DNA of 64,000 bases from Gemmatimonadota bacterium (GCA_022823225.1 JAJDXM010000050.1:1-64000), one strand, 5' to 3'; counted from the stretch's first letter, positions 8,029 to 17,070 are shown. Notes: generated by a model from the sequence alone, not told the origin. Program-made: numbers and translations.

Positions 8029-9184
8029 TCGCGTGGATGCCCGCAACAGGCCCCAGGGCGAGCAGGGAGAATGCCCAGCGCCAGCCGATGGCCTCGGCAA
8101 CCCAGGGGATCCCCTGCACCGTCAGTGATGCGAGCAGAAAGCCGGCGCACGTCTGGAGCGTCAGGGCGGTCCCGGCGGCCTCCGCCGGCGCCACTTCGGT
8201 TACGAGCGCGCTGAACTGGGCCGAGTCCGCCACGACGAAGAAGCCCCAGACCAGGGTCACCGCGACCACCAGCACGAACTCCTGGCCGAAGACGATCCCG
8301 GCCAGCAGGCAACAGAGTCCGCTGATCGCCATCGCCCGGTTGACCAGCTTCTCGCGCCCGATACGATCCGCGACCAGTCCGCCCCACACGCATCCGAGTC
8401 CGCCGGCTGCCAGTGCTCCGAAGCTCGCCACTTCGACGTAGGCGCCGCCGTGCCCGGCCGCCTCGCTCGAGGCCGCCAGATAGGCGGGCACCCACGCCCA
8501 CATCGCGTAAAGTTCCCACATGTGCCCAAGGTATCCTGCCGTCGCGAGTCGGGTCTCGCGGTGGCGCACCACCCGGGCTGCAAGACCCCAGGAGAACGGC
8601 CCCCTCCGAAAGGCGTGCGGTCCTTCGCGGTAGAGGACGAGCACCAGAACACCCGCGGCCAGCGCACCGGTCGACGCGCCCACGATCACCGTGTCCGCGC
8701 CCGCGTCCGGGAGCGCCTTGAGGAGATACGGCATGGCCTTCCCCACGGTCAGCGCGCCGACGATGGTCCCGATCGCAAGTCCCCGCGCCGACCGGAACCA
8801 GGTGGCGGCCATCTTCATCGCCGGAGGATAGACCCCGGCCAGGAAGAACCCGGTCGCAAAGCGGAGCGCGACCGCCTCGGCAAATCCGGGCGCCAGGAGC
8901 ACACCGGCGTTCGCGAGCGCAGCCAGGGCCGCGGCTGCCGCGAAGTAGAGCCGCGAGCGGATGACGTCGGCCAGATTGAGGACGGCCGCCGCCGCGGTCC
9001 CGGCCACGAATCCAAGGTTGACCGCGGTGGAAAGCCAGCCGGTCCCGGTGGGCGACAGGGCCCATCGCGCTCCGAGGTCCTCCGAAACCGCCGTAGCCGT
9101 GAACCAGAGCGACATCCCCAGCAGCTCGGCCACCCCCAGGAGGGTGAGTATCCACCAGCGCACGGGACCGGCCGTCTCCTTCAC
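7976..9184 (-). CDS. Major facilitator superfamily transporter
   Basis: A 402-residue MFS carrier with about twelve transmembrane segments. The second-half A-motif-like loop GGLVADRIGREKLVNR, between helices 8 and 9, and FFLAGVYPPAMKMAATWF in the first half resemble nitrate/sugar-phosphate-type MFS proteins; the substrate cannot be read. I placed the start at the GTG at 9184, 8 nt after the stop of the upstream regulator gene. The frame stays open to 9298, but that would add 38 non-hydrophobic residues overlapping the neighbour. A basic RRGAPGRSGPVPR tail extends into the end of the convergent YkvI-like gene. Confidence 0.82.
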   Translation of the reverse strand: MKETAGPVRWWILTLLGVAELLGMSLWFTATAVSEDLGARWALSPTGTGWLSTAVNLGFVAGTAAAAVLNLADVIRSRLYFAAAAALAALANAGVLLAPGFAEAVALRFATGFFLAGVYPPAMKMAATWFRSARGLAIGTIVGALTVGKAMPYLLKALPDAGADTVIVGASTGALAAGVLVLVLYREGPHAFRRGPFSWGLAARVVRHRETRLATAGYLGHMWELYAMWAWVPAYLAASSEAAGHGGAYVEVASFGALAAGGLGCVWGGLVADRIGREKLVNRAMAISGLCCLLAGIVFGQEFVLVVAVTLVWGFFVVADSAQFSALVTEVAPAEAAGTALTLQTCAGFLLASLTVQGIPWVAEAIGWRWAFSLLALGPVAGIHAINRLRRGAPGRSGPVPR

Positions 9185-9192
9185 CGGAACCG

Positions 9193-10689
9193 CTACCGCT
9201 CCGGTTTCGCCTCCAGCATATCCGAGCCTTCGGTCATGATGCGAAAGCCCTCGCGCCGCAGGAGAAGGAACACATCCTCCCCCGGTGCGATCCCGCACGC
9301 GCCCAGCGCCTCCCGCAAGCGCCCGATCTCCGGACCATTGGGGTCGTAGGACCTCCAGATGACGGAGGCGTCATGCACACCGGGCGGGTGCTCAAAGGGG
9401 ATCTTCACCGATCCGTCGAGCCCGACGCCCAGGTATTGGGCGATCGCCGGGGAGATCTTCTGACTGTTTCCCTTCAGGTGATGCTCCCCCACGGTGAACC
9501 GGAGCGCCGGCGTCCCATCGGGAGCCCAGACCACATCGCGGGCCTCGGAGAGGTCCTGCCGGGGCGCGGAGGGCGCATCCGCCACCCGCACATGATCGCC
9601 CAGGACCTCGAACTTCCTCGTCCCGAGATAGTTGCGGACCGTCGCTGGAAGGACATCGAACTGCCGGGGTATTTCCTGCACCAGCTGATCGATGCGAGCC
9701 TGCCCGCCACCCTCTTCTATCCGCCGGACCAGAGCGTCCACGACACCGCCGTAGGGCTCGTCGGCCCACTCCTCCAGGCCCCATTTGTCCTTGGTGAAAC
9801 GAACGAAGAGCGGGTCGGAGGAGAGCAGGCTGGAGAGCGACGAGTTGTCTCTCAGGCCGGACTCGAGCGCGATGGTCTGCCTGACGCTGGGCTCGCCGAT
9901 CCTTTCAAGTGCAAGGAAGACCCGGGCGCGCCGCGTGTCGCGCAGCACCAGGTGCCCCTGAAGCCGGACCAGGCCGGCGTTGCGTGCAAGCGACTCCCAT
10001 TCCGCCAGGCCTCCGGCACCGATGGCCTCGCGCAGTCCCTCCTCGTCGATCACGCCCGCGGCGTTGGCCAGTTCGGGGGCGTGCAGCCGCGCCGTCTCGA
10101 TGTGCTTGCGGAACTCAGCGTCCCCGACGACCCCGTCGAGGTATCTGTACCCTCCGGCCTGCATGACCGCCACTTCCGCCGACTCCCTCCACGCCGGGTC
10201 GGAGTCGCCCACGAAAAGGCCCAGGATCCGGCGAAACTTCCAGGGCGGCGCGGCCGGCCCCACGGCACGCCGCAGCCACAACCCGGCCCTCTTCACCACG
10301 GCCCCCACCTGATCCTCAACTCTCCAGCGAAGTCGGACCTCCAGCTGTCTGGCTCTCTCGCGGCTCACCCCGAACCTGCTTCCGAGCGCGGCAAGCCGTT
10401 CAGGAGTCCGGGAGTACGTCCGCTCCCGGGCGATCACACCCTCTCGTGCCGGGAGCGCCGCGAGAACCGTACTGAACTCGGCGCCGATCTGAACATCCGC
10501 CCTGAGGGCCTCTGCGGCGTCGGCAAAGCTGATTTCCGCGGCCTGGCCCCGCAGTCCGCTCTGTTCAAGCAGATTGCTGAAGTCGAGCTTGGCGAGATCG
10601 GCCAGACTCTCGGCCCCGTGAAAAAAAACAGCGCAGGCGAGAACGCGATCCAGCGCGTCGCGGTATGTCAGGGAATCAATCAAGTGCAA
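9193..10689 (-). CDS. Sigma-70 region 4-like, multi-helix-turn-helix regulator of unknown function
   Basis: A 498-residue soluble protein. Residues about 94-120 (RTPERLAALGSRFGVSRERA, then RQLE) match the sigma-70 region 4 helix-turn-helix that contacts the -35 element, but no sigma region 2 or 3 is visible. Two winged-helix-like repeats follow; one runs from ARVFLALERIGEPSVRQTIA to FVRFTKDKWGLEEW, the next from GVVDALVRRIEEGGG to VLGDHVRVAD. A C-terminal domain contains LRFTVGEHHLKGNSQKISP. This layout recalls bacterial 'sigma factor-like HTH' proteins of unknown role. The start appears to be TTG at 10689 without an obvious ribosome site, so the N-terminus is uncertain. It is followed 8 nt later by the MFS gene, which it may control. 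Confidence 0.7.
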   Translation of the reverse strand: MHLIDSLTYRDALDRVLACAVFFHGAESLADLAKLDFSNLLEQSGLRGQAAEISFADAAEALRADVQIGAEFSTVLAALPAREGVIARERTYSRTPERLAALGSRFGVSRERARQLEVRLRWRVEDQVGAVVKRAGLWLRRAVGPAAPPWKFRRILGLFVGDSDPAWRESAEVAVMQAGGYRYLDGVVGDAEFRKHIETARLHAPELANAAGVIDEEGLREAIGAGGLAEWESLARNAGLVRLQGHLVLRDTRRARVFLALERIGEPSVRQTIALESGLRDNSSLSSLLSSDPLFVRFTKDKWGLEEWADEPYGGVVDALVRRIEEGGGQARIDQLVQEIPRQFDVLPATVRNYLGTRKFEVLGDHVRVADAPSAPRQDLSEARDVVWAPDGTPALRFTVGEHHLKGNSQKISPAIAQYLGVGLDGSVKIPFEHPPGVHDASVIWRSYDPNGPEIGRLREALGACGIAPGEDVFLLLRREGFRIMTEGSDMLEAKPER

Positions 10690-10723
10690 GTAGTGAGGTT
10701 GAATTTCTCAAACAACACAGTCT

Positions 10724-10752
10724 AAAATACAAGATCATGTGAGGCGCGGCAA
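10724..10752 (-). promoter_or_regulatory. Candidate promoter of the sigma-like regulator gene
   Basis: On the minus strand TTGCCG (10752-10747) and TATTTT (10729-10724) are 17 nt apart, about 35 nt upstream of the TTG start at 10689. The gap between this gene and the divergent aminotransferase is distinctly AT-rich compared with its surroundings. Confidence 0.4.
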
Positions 10753-10820
10753 CCGGTGTGCGCGAAACGGCCCGAAGCGTTCTCTTGCGGGGTATTACGC
10801 ACACCTCTACCGTCCGTGTC

Positions 10821-11987
10821 ATGAGTCAGCGCACAGCCACCCGCACACATACCTTCACGGAGTCCGTCATCCGCGAGATGTCGCGGGTCGCACGCACGTT
10901 CGATGCGATCAACCTCGCGCAAGGCTTCCCCGACTTCCCGGCGCCCCGGTTGTTGAAAGACGCGGCCTGCCGCGCGATCCAGGACGACATCAACCAATAC
11001 GCGATCACCTGGGGGACTCCTTCGCTACGGTGCGCCCTGGCCCGAAAACACACTGAATGGTACGGCCTGGAGCGTGACCCCGATCGTGAGATCACGGTTA
11101 CCTGCGGCGCCACCGAAGCCATGGCGGCCGTGATGCTCGCTGTTGTGGATCCGGGCGAGGAGGTCATCGTTCTCGAGCCATTCTACGAAAACTACGGCCC
11201 CGACGCGATAATCTGCGGTGCGGCCCCGGTCTTCCTGCCGCTGTCCCCGCCCGGGTTCCGACTCGACCCGGACCGGCTGCGCGCCGCCGTAACGCCGCGC
11301 ACCCGGGCCATCGTGATCAACACGCCGAACAACCCCTCCGGCCGCGTCTTCGACCAGGCGGAAATGGCCCTCGTGGCAGAGGTCTGCACGGAGCACGATG
11401 TCCTGGCGATCACCGATGAGATCTACGAGCACATTGTCTTCGAGGGCCGCCACATTCCGCTCGCCGCGATGCCCGGGATGCGCGAACGCACGATCGTGGT
11501 TTCAGGGCTTTCCAAGACGTTCAGCATCACCGGGTGGAGGATCGGCACGATTGCCGCGCCCCCCGGGCTCACCGACGCGATCCGCAAGGTACACGACTTC
11601 CTGACGGTGGGGGCACCCGCTCCGCTGCAGGAAGCCTGCGCGGCGGGCCTCAAGCAGCTTGGCCCCGACTACTACGCCGGGATCGCCCGGGACTACCGGG
11701 AGCGACGCGACATCCTGTACCGCGGTCTTCGCGACGCAGGCTTTTCGTGCACCGCGCCGGAGGGGGCATATTACATCATGGCCGACTTCTCGTCCCTCAG
11801 CGACCTCGACGACGTTCGTTTCAGCACCTTCATGGCCCGTGAGTGCCGCGTGGCGCCCGTGCCCGGCTCGTCGTTCTACAGCCGTCCCGAAGACGGCGGC
11901 AGCCTGGTGCGGTTCGCCTTCTGCAAGCGGGCCGCGACGCTCCGGGAAGCGGTCGTTCGGCTGCGCGCCTTCTTCGTCGGAGGCTGA
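10821..11987 (+). CDS. PLP-dependent aminotransferase, class I/II
   Basis: A 388-residue fold-type I aminotransferase. INLAQGFPDFPAP near the N-terminus and INTPNNPSGRVF are typical of the kynurenine/methionine/aspartate aminotransferase subgroup. SGLSKTFSITGWRIG carries the PLP lysine, and VRFAFCKRAATL near the C-terminus the carboxylate-binding arginine region. The amino donor cannot be fixed from sequence; methionine, glutamine, kynurenine or aspartate are candidates. I prefer the ATG at 10821; an in-frame GTG at 10758 would add 21 residues unlike the family. Neither start has a strong ribosome site. The SRPBCC gene follows after 3 nt, presumably in the same transcript. Confidence 0.88.
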   Translation: MSQRTATRTHTFTESVIREMSRVARTFDAINLAQGFPDFPAPRLLKDAACRAIQDDINQYAITWGTPSLRCALARKHTEWYGLERDPDREITVTCGATEAMAAVMLAVVDPGEEVIVLEPFYENYGPDAIICGAAPVFLPLSPPGFRLDPDRLRAAVTPRTRAIVINTPNNPSGRVFDQAEMALVAEVCTEHDVLAITDEIYEHIVFEGRHIPLAAMPGMRERTIVVSGLSKTFSITGWRIGTIAAPPGLTDAIRKVHDFLTVGAPAPLQEACAAGLKQLGPDYYAGIARDYRERRDILYRGLRDAGFSCTAPEGAYYIMADFSSLSDLDDVRFSTFMARECRVAPVPGSSFYSRPEDGGSLVRFAFCKRAATLREAVVRLRAFFVGG

Positions 11988-11990
11988 GCC

Positions 11991-12548
11991 GTGGGCGGGT
12001 TCCGCTTCTCGCGCATGCCGCCTGCCGTGGCCCGCCGGGCGGCGCTCGCTGCAGGGATCCTCGCCGCCCTGGCCTCAGTCTTCGTCGTGGTCGGAATACT
12101 CCTGCCCGGCACGGTGGAGGTCACGCGGTCGGTGGAGATCGCGGCACCGCCCGAACAGGTGTTCCCCCTGCTGAACAGCCTCGACGCCTGGACGGAGTGG
12201 ACCCCATGGGGTGACGTGCAATCCCGCATCGAGGGGCCCGCCGCCGGAGCCGGAGCACGGAGGGTATGGGACGACCCGATCATCGGGGCAGGCTCGCTCT
12301 CGATCACCGATTCGCGACCGTTCACGTCGGTGGACTACATGGTCGAGGTCGAGGGGGGAGCGCTGCGTTTCGACGGCAGCATCATCGTCGAGGCGCGCGG
12401 GGCCGGGTCGCTCGTCACCTGGACCGAGCGCGCCGATCTGGGCTGGAACCCCTTGATGGGCTGGACCGCGCTCAACATGGAGGAGACCCAGGGGGCACAG
12501 CTGCAGGACAGCCTCGAGCGTCTGCGGCGACATGTGGAGGAGGGCTGA
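11991..12548 (+). CDS. Membrane-anchored SRPBCC (polyketide cyclase/dehydrase-like) protein
   Basis: A 185-residue protein with one N-terminal hydrophobic helix (AALAAGILAALASVFVVVGI) followed by a START/SRPBCC hydrophobic-ligand-binding fold. TVEVTRSVEIAAPPEQVFPL is the family opening, and TWTERADLGWNPLMGW lies in the later part. Ligand and function are unknown; such proteins are common and mostly uncharacterised. GTG start 3 nt after the aminotransferase stop; it ends 8 nt before the convergent rho gene. Confidence 0.82.
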   Translation: MGGFRFSRMPPAVARRAALAAGILAALASVFVVVGILLPGTVEVTRSVEIAAPPEQVFPLLNSLDAWTEWTPWGDVQSRIEGPAAGAGARRVWDDPIIGAGSLSITDSRPFTSVDYMVEVEGGALRFDGSIIVEARGAGSLVTWTERADLGWNPLMGWTALNMEETQGAQLQDSLERLRRHVEEG

Positions 12549-12556
12549 CAAAGCTG

Positions 12557-13915
12557 CTACAGCCGGTCGAGCGCCCTCCCGATGAGCTCATCGTTCGAGC
12601 GCGTCTGACGCATTACCCGAAGAAGCTCATCCATGGCATCGGCCGGATGCGAATCCGACAGCTGTCGCCTCATGGCCCGCGAGACTCGCAGCGCATCGCC
12701 GGACAGCAGAAGCTCCTCCTTCCGGGTCGCCGAAGCTCTCAGATCGATCGCCGGATAGATCCGCCGATCCGCAAGTTCGCGGCTTAGCACCAGCTCGCTG
12801 TTGCCTGTCCCCTTGAACTCTTCGAAGATCACCTGATCCATCCTGGACCCCGTGTCGACCAGCGCCGTCGCGATGATCGTGAGCGACCCTCCGCCCTGCT
12901 CCTCCTTGATCAGCCGGGCGCTCCCGAGAAAACGCTTGGGCTTTTCCAGCGAACTCGCGTCCAGCCCACCCGAAAGGGTTCTGCCGCTACCCTCCTCGAT
13001 CGTGTTGTGGGCCCGCGCGAGGCGCGTGATCGAGTCGAGAATCATCACGACGTGACCACCCGCCTCGACTCTGCGCCGACACCGCTCCAGCGTCATCTCG
13101 GCGACCTGGCAGTGACGTTCGGCCGTGAGGTCGAATGTCGACGAGATCACCTCGCCGAACCCGCACGCCTCCATTTCGGTGACCTCCTCCGGCCGCTCGT
13201 CGACAAGCAGGATCATCAATTCGCACTCGGGATGGTTCGTGGCAACCCCTTCGGCGATCGACTGGAGTATTGTGGTCTTCCCGGCTTTTGCCGGGGCCAC
13301 GATCATCGCCCGCTGACCCTTGCCGAGGGGACAGAAGAGGTCGATGACCCGGTTGGTCAGGTCGGGCTCTCCGGCGAAGCTCCGGCCGCACTCCAACTTG
13401 AGCTGATGCCGCGGGTGCAGGGCGCTGAGGCGGTTGAAGTCCGGTCGCCGCGCGGCCCCGTCGGGCGGCATCCCGTTGACGAGGTCCAGGTAGCGCAGCG
13501 GCGGACTTTTGCCGTTGCGGGGCCTCCGTCCGACGATCCCGGCCAACTCGTCCCCGGTTCGCAGCCCGAACCGGTGAATCAGCCGGGCGCCGACGTAGAT
13601 GTCGTTCTTGCTCGACACATACCCCGCCTGGGGCTGGCGGATAAAGCCCGATCCGCTGGCCAGAACCTCCAGGATGCCCAGTGGCTTGCCGGGTTCCCGG
13701 TTCTCGTCGCCGCCGGGAGGTCCGCCGCGGTGATGCGGGGGGCCGCCCCGGCCGCGGCCGCGACGCCCGCGCCTTCGCCCCTGTGGCGGTGCCTTCGATG
13801 GCGGCGCCGCGCTGCTCCCGTCCTCCGGAGCAGCCTTCACCGCTTCGGCGCGTTGCTCGGCCGGCCTGGGCTCGGCCCGTTCTTCCCGGGAACCGGGTAC
13901 GTCCTGATCACTCAC
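12557..13915 (-). CDS. rho: Transcription termination factor Rho
   Basis: A 452-residue hexameric RNA helicase that ends transcription. After an N-terminal extension rich in Arg, Gly and Pro (about residues 20-75, RRGRRGRGRGGPP) come the RNA-binding cold-shock-like domain (GSGFIRQPQAGYVSSKNDIY) and the RecA-type ATPase. The latter has Walker A APAKAGKTT, LVDERPEEVTEM, the Q/R-loop region and the C-terminal RRIYPAIDLRASATRKEELL. The GTG at 13915 has AAGGTG 8 nt upstream; the frame stays open to 14170, but that stretch looks non-coding. RG-rich insertions are common in Rho of high-GC bacteria and may add RNA affinity. Confidence 0.96.
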   Translation of the reverse strand: MSDQDVPGSREERAEPRPAEQRAEAVKAAPEDGSSAAPPSKAPPQGRRRGRRGRGRGGPPHHRGGPPGGDENREPGKPLGILEVLASGSGFIRQPQAGYVSSKNDIYVGARLIHRFGLRTGDELAGIVGRRPRNGKSPPLRYLDLVNGMPPDGAARRPDFNRLSALHPRHQLKLECGRSFAGEPDLTNRVIDLFCPLGKGQRAMIVAPAKAGKTTILQSIAEGVATNHPECELMILLVDERPEEVTEMEACGFGEVISSTFDLTAERHCQVAEMTLERCRRRVEAGGHVVMILDSITRLARAHNTIEEGSGRTLSGGLDASSLEKPKRFLGSARLIKEEQGGGSLTIIATALVDTGSRMDQVIFEEFKGTGNSELVLSRELADRRIYPAIDLRASATRKEELLLSGDALRVSRAMRRQLSDSHPADAMDELLRVMRQTRSNDELIGRALDRL

Positions 13916-14542
13916 GTTGGTCACACCTTGCTCGAAGTTCTGCCTGCGTCGCTCGGGGCAGGCAGCTTCTCCGTGACGGATGGGACAAGGGGGCACAGGT
14001 GCGCACATACGACCGCCGCCCCTGGAAATCGGACCGAGCAACCCTCGCCGGGCCCCTTCGATAGCCACGGGTCCCGCGAAGTTCGATGATACGTCGCCAT
14101 CGGCAACAACTGCCTGGAACCTGCTCGGCGCCGTCCCAACCAAGATTGAGAGCCCGTGACCGATTCGCAAGGGCGGACCGCTTCACGTGCCGGTTGCCGA
14201 CCCTTTTCCGCCTCCTTGCCGATGGCCATCTTCATCACATGAAAGGACCGCACAGAGGCGCAGAGGAAAAGGACGAACCGGCACCGTTCGCGGCGAAGTT
14301 CGCATTGACGATCGCCCCGTTCGTTCTCGTTGGGGCATTGCTTCTGTTGCACAGGTGCATCTGACCATGCGTCCCCGGCCGGCAACATCCGGCCGTGGCG
14401 ATTTCGGGACAATGTCGGCCCACTTAGGAGGCTCCAGCCCTGGCAACCGCCTGCAGGACAAGGAATTGCCTGAGCGAACGACTCCTGGCACGGTCGATGC
14501 ATCGAGAATCCCGCATTCGCTGACCGGATCGGGAGAGTGACC
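13916..14542. other. Long intergenic region between rho and the RSAP-repeat protein gene
   Basis: This 627-nt gap contains no convincing gene except a possible 41-codon reading frame (14239-14364). It must hold the leader and promoter of rho (minus) and the promoter of the secreted-protein gene (plus). On the plus strand TTAGGAGG at about 14425, with a potentially pairing CTCCT near 14483, could form a structured leader. I could not match it to a known riboswitch. Confidence 0.4.
14239..14364 (+). CDS. Possible 41-residue single-pass membrane peptide
   Basis: An ATG at 14239 opens a 41-codon frame with a charged N-terminal half (KGPHRGAEEKDEPAPF) and a hydrophobic C-terminal helix (FALTIAPFVLVGALLLLH). 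The charge-then-helix arrangement looks protein-like. There is no recognisable ribosome site, however, and the region is otherwise non-coding, so it may be chance. Function unknown. Confidence 0.25.
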   Translation: MKGPHRGAEEKDEPAPFAAKFALTIAPFVLVGALLLLHRCI

Positions 14543-15802
14543 ATGAAGAAACCAATCGTGATTCTCGCTGCTGCATCGGCGCTCGGGGTGCCGGCGGCCG
14601 GGAGTGCCCAGGTTTTCGAGGGAGTCTTCCTCGGATTCGGCCTGGCCGGACATCACTACCCCGAATACGAATACGGCCTGGGCCTGGGGCTGGCCCGGGT
14701 GCCGCTGGGCGATCCCTACCACTCCCGGCGGGGGTTCAGTCTCGGGGTCGGAGTCGGGTTCGGGGTCGGGTTCGCTCTCTCCTACGACAGCCATGGCCAC
14801 GGTGCCGGCGGCCATCTCTACGACTACTACGGCTTCGGCGCGCGGGACCTCCACTATTGCCACGACTACTGGCACGGGTACTACTGCGAGTGCGCCTACC
14901 ACGCGGGCTGGGCCCACGGCTGGGGATGGCACGATCATTGGTATCGGCCCACTACGGTGGTCTTCGGATGGCCCCGCTTCCACTTCGACCGGTACTCGTT
15001 CGGTCCGTACTGGCGCGACCCCTACCATGACTGGTGGGGCTATCGCGGCTGGGACCCCTACTGGGGATACCAGCGCTACCGCACCGCCTACGTCGACTAC
15101 GACCGGGGATACGGTCGCACCCGCGTGGCAACCCGTTCTCCCCTGTTTGGCCCACGCTACAAGGAAGACCCCCGGCCGGCCGTCCTGGTGACGGACAACG
15201 GTCCCGAGCGCCCGGTGTCGCGGGCAGTTCCCCGAGGCGACCGGACCGACAGGCTGGCCGGGATCGCCAGCAGCCGTCCAAGCACCAGGCGTGGCGACCA
15301 GGGCGCCCGCACCGAGACGACGACCCGAACTGCACAGCCGAGGGTGCGCGCCCGACCGGAGGTGGCACAGGACAGGAGCGCCGGCAGGGCATCGCCGCGC
15401 GAACCGGTGAAGACTTCCAGGCCCGCTGCCCGGATTCGGACGACTCCCACCCGGGGATCGGTCCCCACCACCCGTTCCGCACCGGTGCGGTCAACCAGGC
15501 CCGTGACGCGGTCGTCACCTGCAGTGCGTTCCGCTCCGACGACCCGGTCCGCTCCGCCCAGGGTGCGCTCCGCTCCGACGACCCGGTCCGCACCGCCCAA
15601 GGTGAGATCCGCTCCGACGACGCGGTCCGCACCGCCCAGGGTGCGATCGGCTCCGACGACGCGGTCCGCACCGCCCAAGGTGCGATCCGCTCCGCCCAGG
15701 GCACGGTCCGCTCCAGTCCGGACAACGCCCCCCAAGGCACGCTCCGCCCCGCCCCGGCGGTCTCCGCCAAAGTCTGCCCCGCCCAGGCGGCGCGGCAACT
15801 AG
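14543..15802 (+). CDS. Secreted His/Tyr/Trp/Gly-rich protein with C-terminal RSAP tandem repeats
   Basis: A 419-residue protein of unknown function. A signal peptide (PIVILAAASALGVPAAGSAQ) is followed by a glycine/aromatic region (about residues 25-200) very rich in His, Tyr, Trp and Asp, for example HYCHDYWHGYYCECAYHAGW. A strongly basic, Pro/Ser/Thr/Arg-rich tail follows (about 230-419). Part of the tail is four tandem 13-residue units (VRSAPTTRSAPP plus R or K). The ATG at 14543 has GGGAG 7 nt upstream; a GTG lies two codons earlier. Composition suggests an envelope or extracellular protein whose tail could bind polyanions and whose His-rich part could bind metals; both are guesses. Confidence 0.75.
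   Translation: MKKPIVILAAASALGVPAAGSAQVFEGVFLGFGLAGHHYPEYEYGLGLGLARVPLGDPYHSRRGFSLGVGVGFGVGFALSYDSHGHGAGGHLYDYYGFGARDLHYCHDYWHGYYCECAYHAGWAHGWGWHDHWYRPTTVVFGWPRFHFDRYSFGPYWRDPYHDWWGYRGWDPYWGYQRYRTAYVDYDRGYGRTRVATRSPLFGPRYKEDPRPAVLVTDNGPERPVSRAVPRGDRTDRLAGIASSRPSTRRGDQGARTETTTRTAQPRVRARPEVAQDRSAGRASPREPVKTSRPAARIRTTPTRGSVPTTRSAPVRSTRPVTRSSPAVRSAPTTRSAPPRVRSAPTTRSAPPKVRSAPTTRSAPPRVRSAPTTRSAPPKVRSAPPRARSAPVRTTPPKARSAPPRRSPPKSAPPRRRGN
15524..15679 (+). repeat. Four tandem 39-nt coding repeats
   Basis: Four consecutive 39-nt units begin at 15524, 15563, 15602 and 15641, each encoding VRSAPTTRSAPP plus R or K. Units alternate R-K-R-K at the last residue, suggesting a 78-nt duplication of a pair. 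Degenerate RSAP units flank them on both sides. Confidence 0.9.
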
Positions 15803-15843
15803 CGGATTGATCACCGGGCGGCTGCCCGGGGCCGCGATCCGGA

Positions 15844-17070
15844 TCAATCCGCCGGGACACCGTCCTTGACCAGAGACTTGAGCGGGCTCGCCCCGACCCG
15901 GTAGCACAGCTCGGCCAGGTCGTCAACGTCCCACAGGGCCAGATCCGCGCGCTTCCCGGGCTCCAGGGTGCCGCGGTCGTCATGCATCCCCAGCACCTGT
16001 GCCGCTGCCGACGTGAATCCCAGCAGCGCCTCTTCGGGGGTGAGCCCGAATTGGATGCAGGCGAGGTTCAGGATCATGCCGACACAGGTGATCGGCGACG
16101 AGCCCGGGTTGGCGTCGGTGGCCACCGCCATCGCCACGCCGGCGCGACGCAGTGCATCGACGGGTGGCTTCCTTTCGGCACCGAGCGTGTACGCCGCGCC
16201 CGGCAGGAGCACCGCGCTCACTCCGGCCGCGGCCATGGCTTCGACGCCTTCGCGGGAAAGATACTCGAGGTGGTCGGCGGAGCGCGCTCCGACCGCCGCC
16301 GCGAGGGCGCCACCCCCCAGGTCCGACAGCTGGTCGGCGTGGACACGGCCGTCCAGTCCGGCCGAAATGCCGGCTTCCAGAACGAGGCGCGACTCGGCCG
16401 GGGTGAACGCAATGTCCTCGCAGAAGACATCGATCGACATCGCGTGGCCCTGCTGAAGCGCCGCAGGGAGGATCTCCTCGACGACCAGGCGAAGGTAGTC
16501 GCCGCGCCGCCCCGCGTACTCGGTCGGGACACTGTGGGCGGCGAGCAGCGTCGGTGAGATGTCCGCACGGAGGTGTTCGCGGAGTGAGGCAGCCACTTCG
16601 AGTATGCGGAGTTCGGTTTCCACGTCGAGGCCGTACCCGGACTTGACCTCGATGGTCGTAACGCCCCAATCGGCCAGTTCCCGCCCGCGCGCGGCCGCGC
16701 GCCGCGTCAGTTCCTCGCTTGAAGCCCGCCGGGTCGCGCGAACGGTCGACATGATTCCCCCGCCGGCCCGGGCGATCTCCGCGTAGGAACGGCCCTGCAG
16801 CAGGTGCCGAAAATCATTGCTCCGGTCGCCGCCGAATACAATGTGCGTGTGGCAATCGATCAGCCCCGGCGTCATCCAGGCACCACCGCAGGGGATCACT
16901 TCGGCGGCCTTTCCGCGCGCTCCCGGGGGAAGAGCTTCCTCCCTGCCCACCCAGGCGATGCGCCCCCCGGCGGCCGCAATCGCCCCGTCCGGGACAATCC
17001 CGAGACCTGCGTCCGTCATTGTCGCAAGCTCGACGCCGGTCCAGAGTCGGTCCCATCGCTCCTCGGACAT
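15844..17070 (-). CDS. hutI: Imidazolonepropionase
   Basis: A 408-residue cytosolic metal-dependent amidohydrolase that opens 4-imidazolone-5-propionate to N-formimidoyl-glutamate, the third step of histidine degradation. GLIDCHTHIVFGGDRSNDF carries the metal HxH motif; further hallmarks are EVKSGYGLD, LLAAHSVPTEY, DVFCEDIAF and ATDANPGSSP. Length and ATG start match the family. It is divergent from hutF, with 85 nt between the starts, so one control region probably serves both. Confidence 0.96.
   Translation of the reverse strand: MSEERWDRLWTGVELATMTDAGLGIVPDGAIAAAGGRIAWVGREEALPPGARGKAAEVIPCGGAWMTPGLIDCHTHIVFGGDRSNDFRHLLQGRSYAEIARAGGGIMSTVRATRRASSEELTRRAAARGRELADWGVTTIEVKSGYGLDVETELRILEVAASLREHLRADISPTLLAAHSVPTEYAGRRGDYLRLVVEEILPAALQQGHAMSIDVFCEDIAFTPAESRLVLEAGISAGLDGRVHADQLSDLGGGALAAAVGARSADHLEYLSREGVEAMAAAGVSAVLLPGAAYTLGAERKPPVDALRRAGVAMAVATDANPGSSPITCVGMILNLACIQFGLTPEEALLGFTSAAAQVLGMHDDRGTLEPGKRADLALWDVDDLAELCYRVGASPLKSLVKDGVPAD

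Noticed and set aside
15524-15679. CRISPR-like array
   Set aside because: Units are contiguous, in frame and coding (RSAP repeats) with no spacers.
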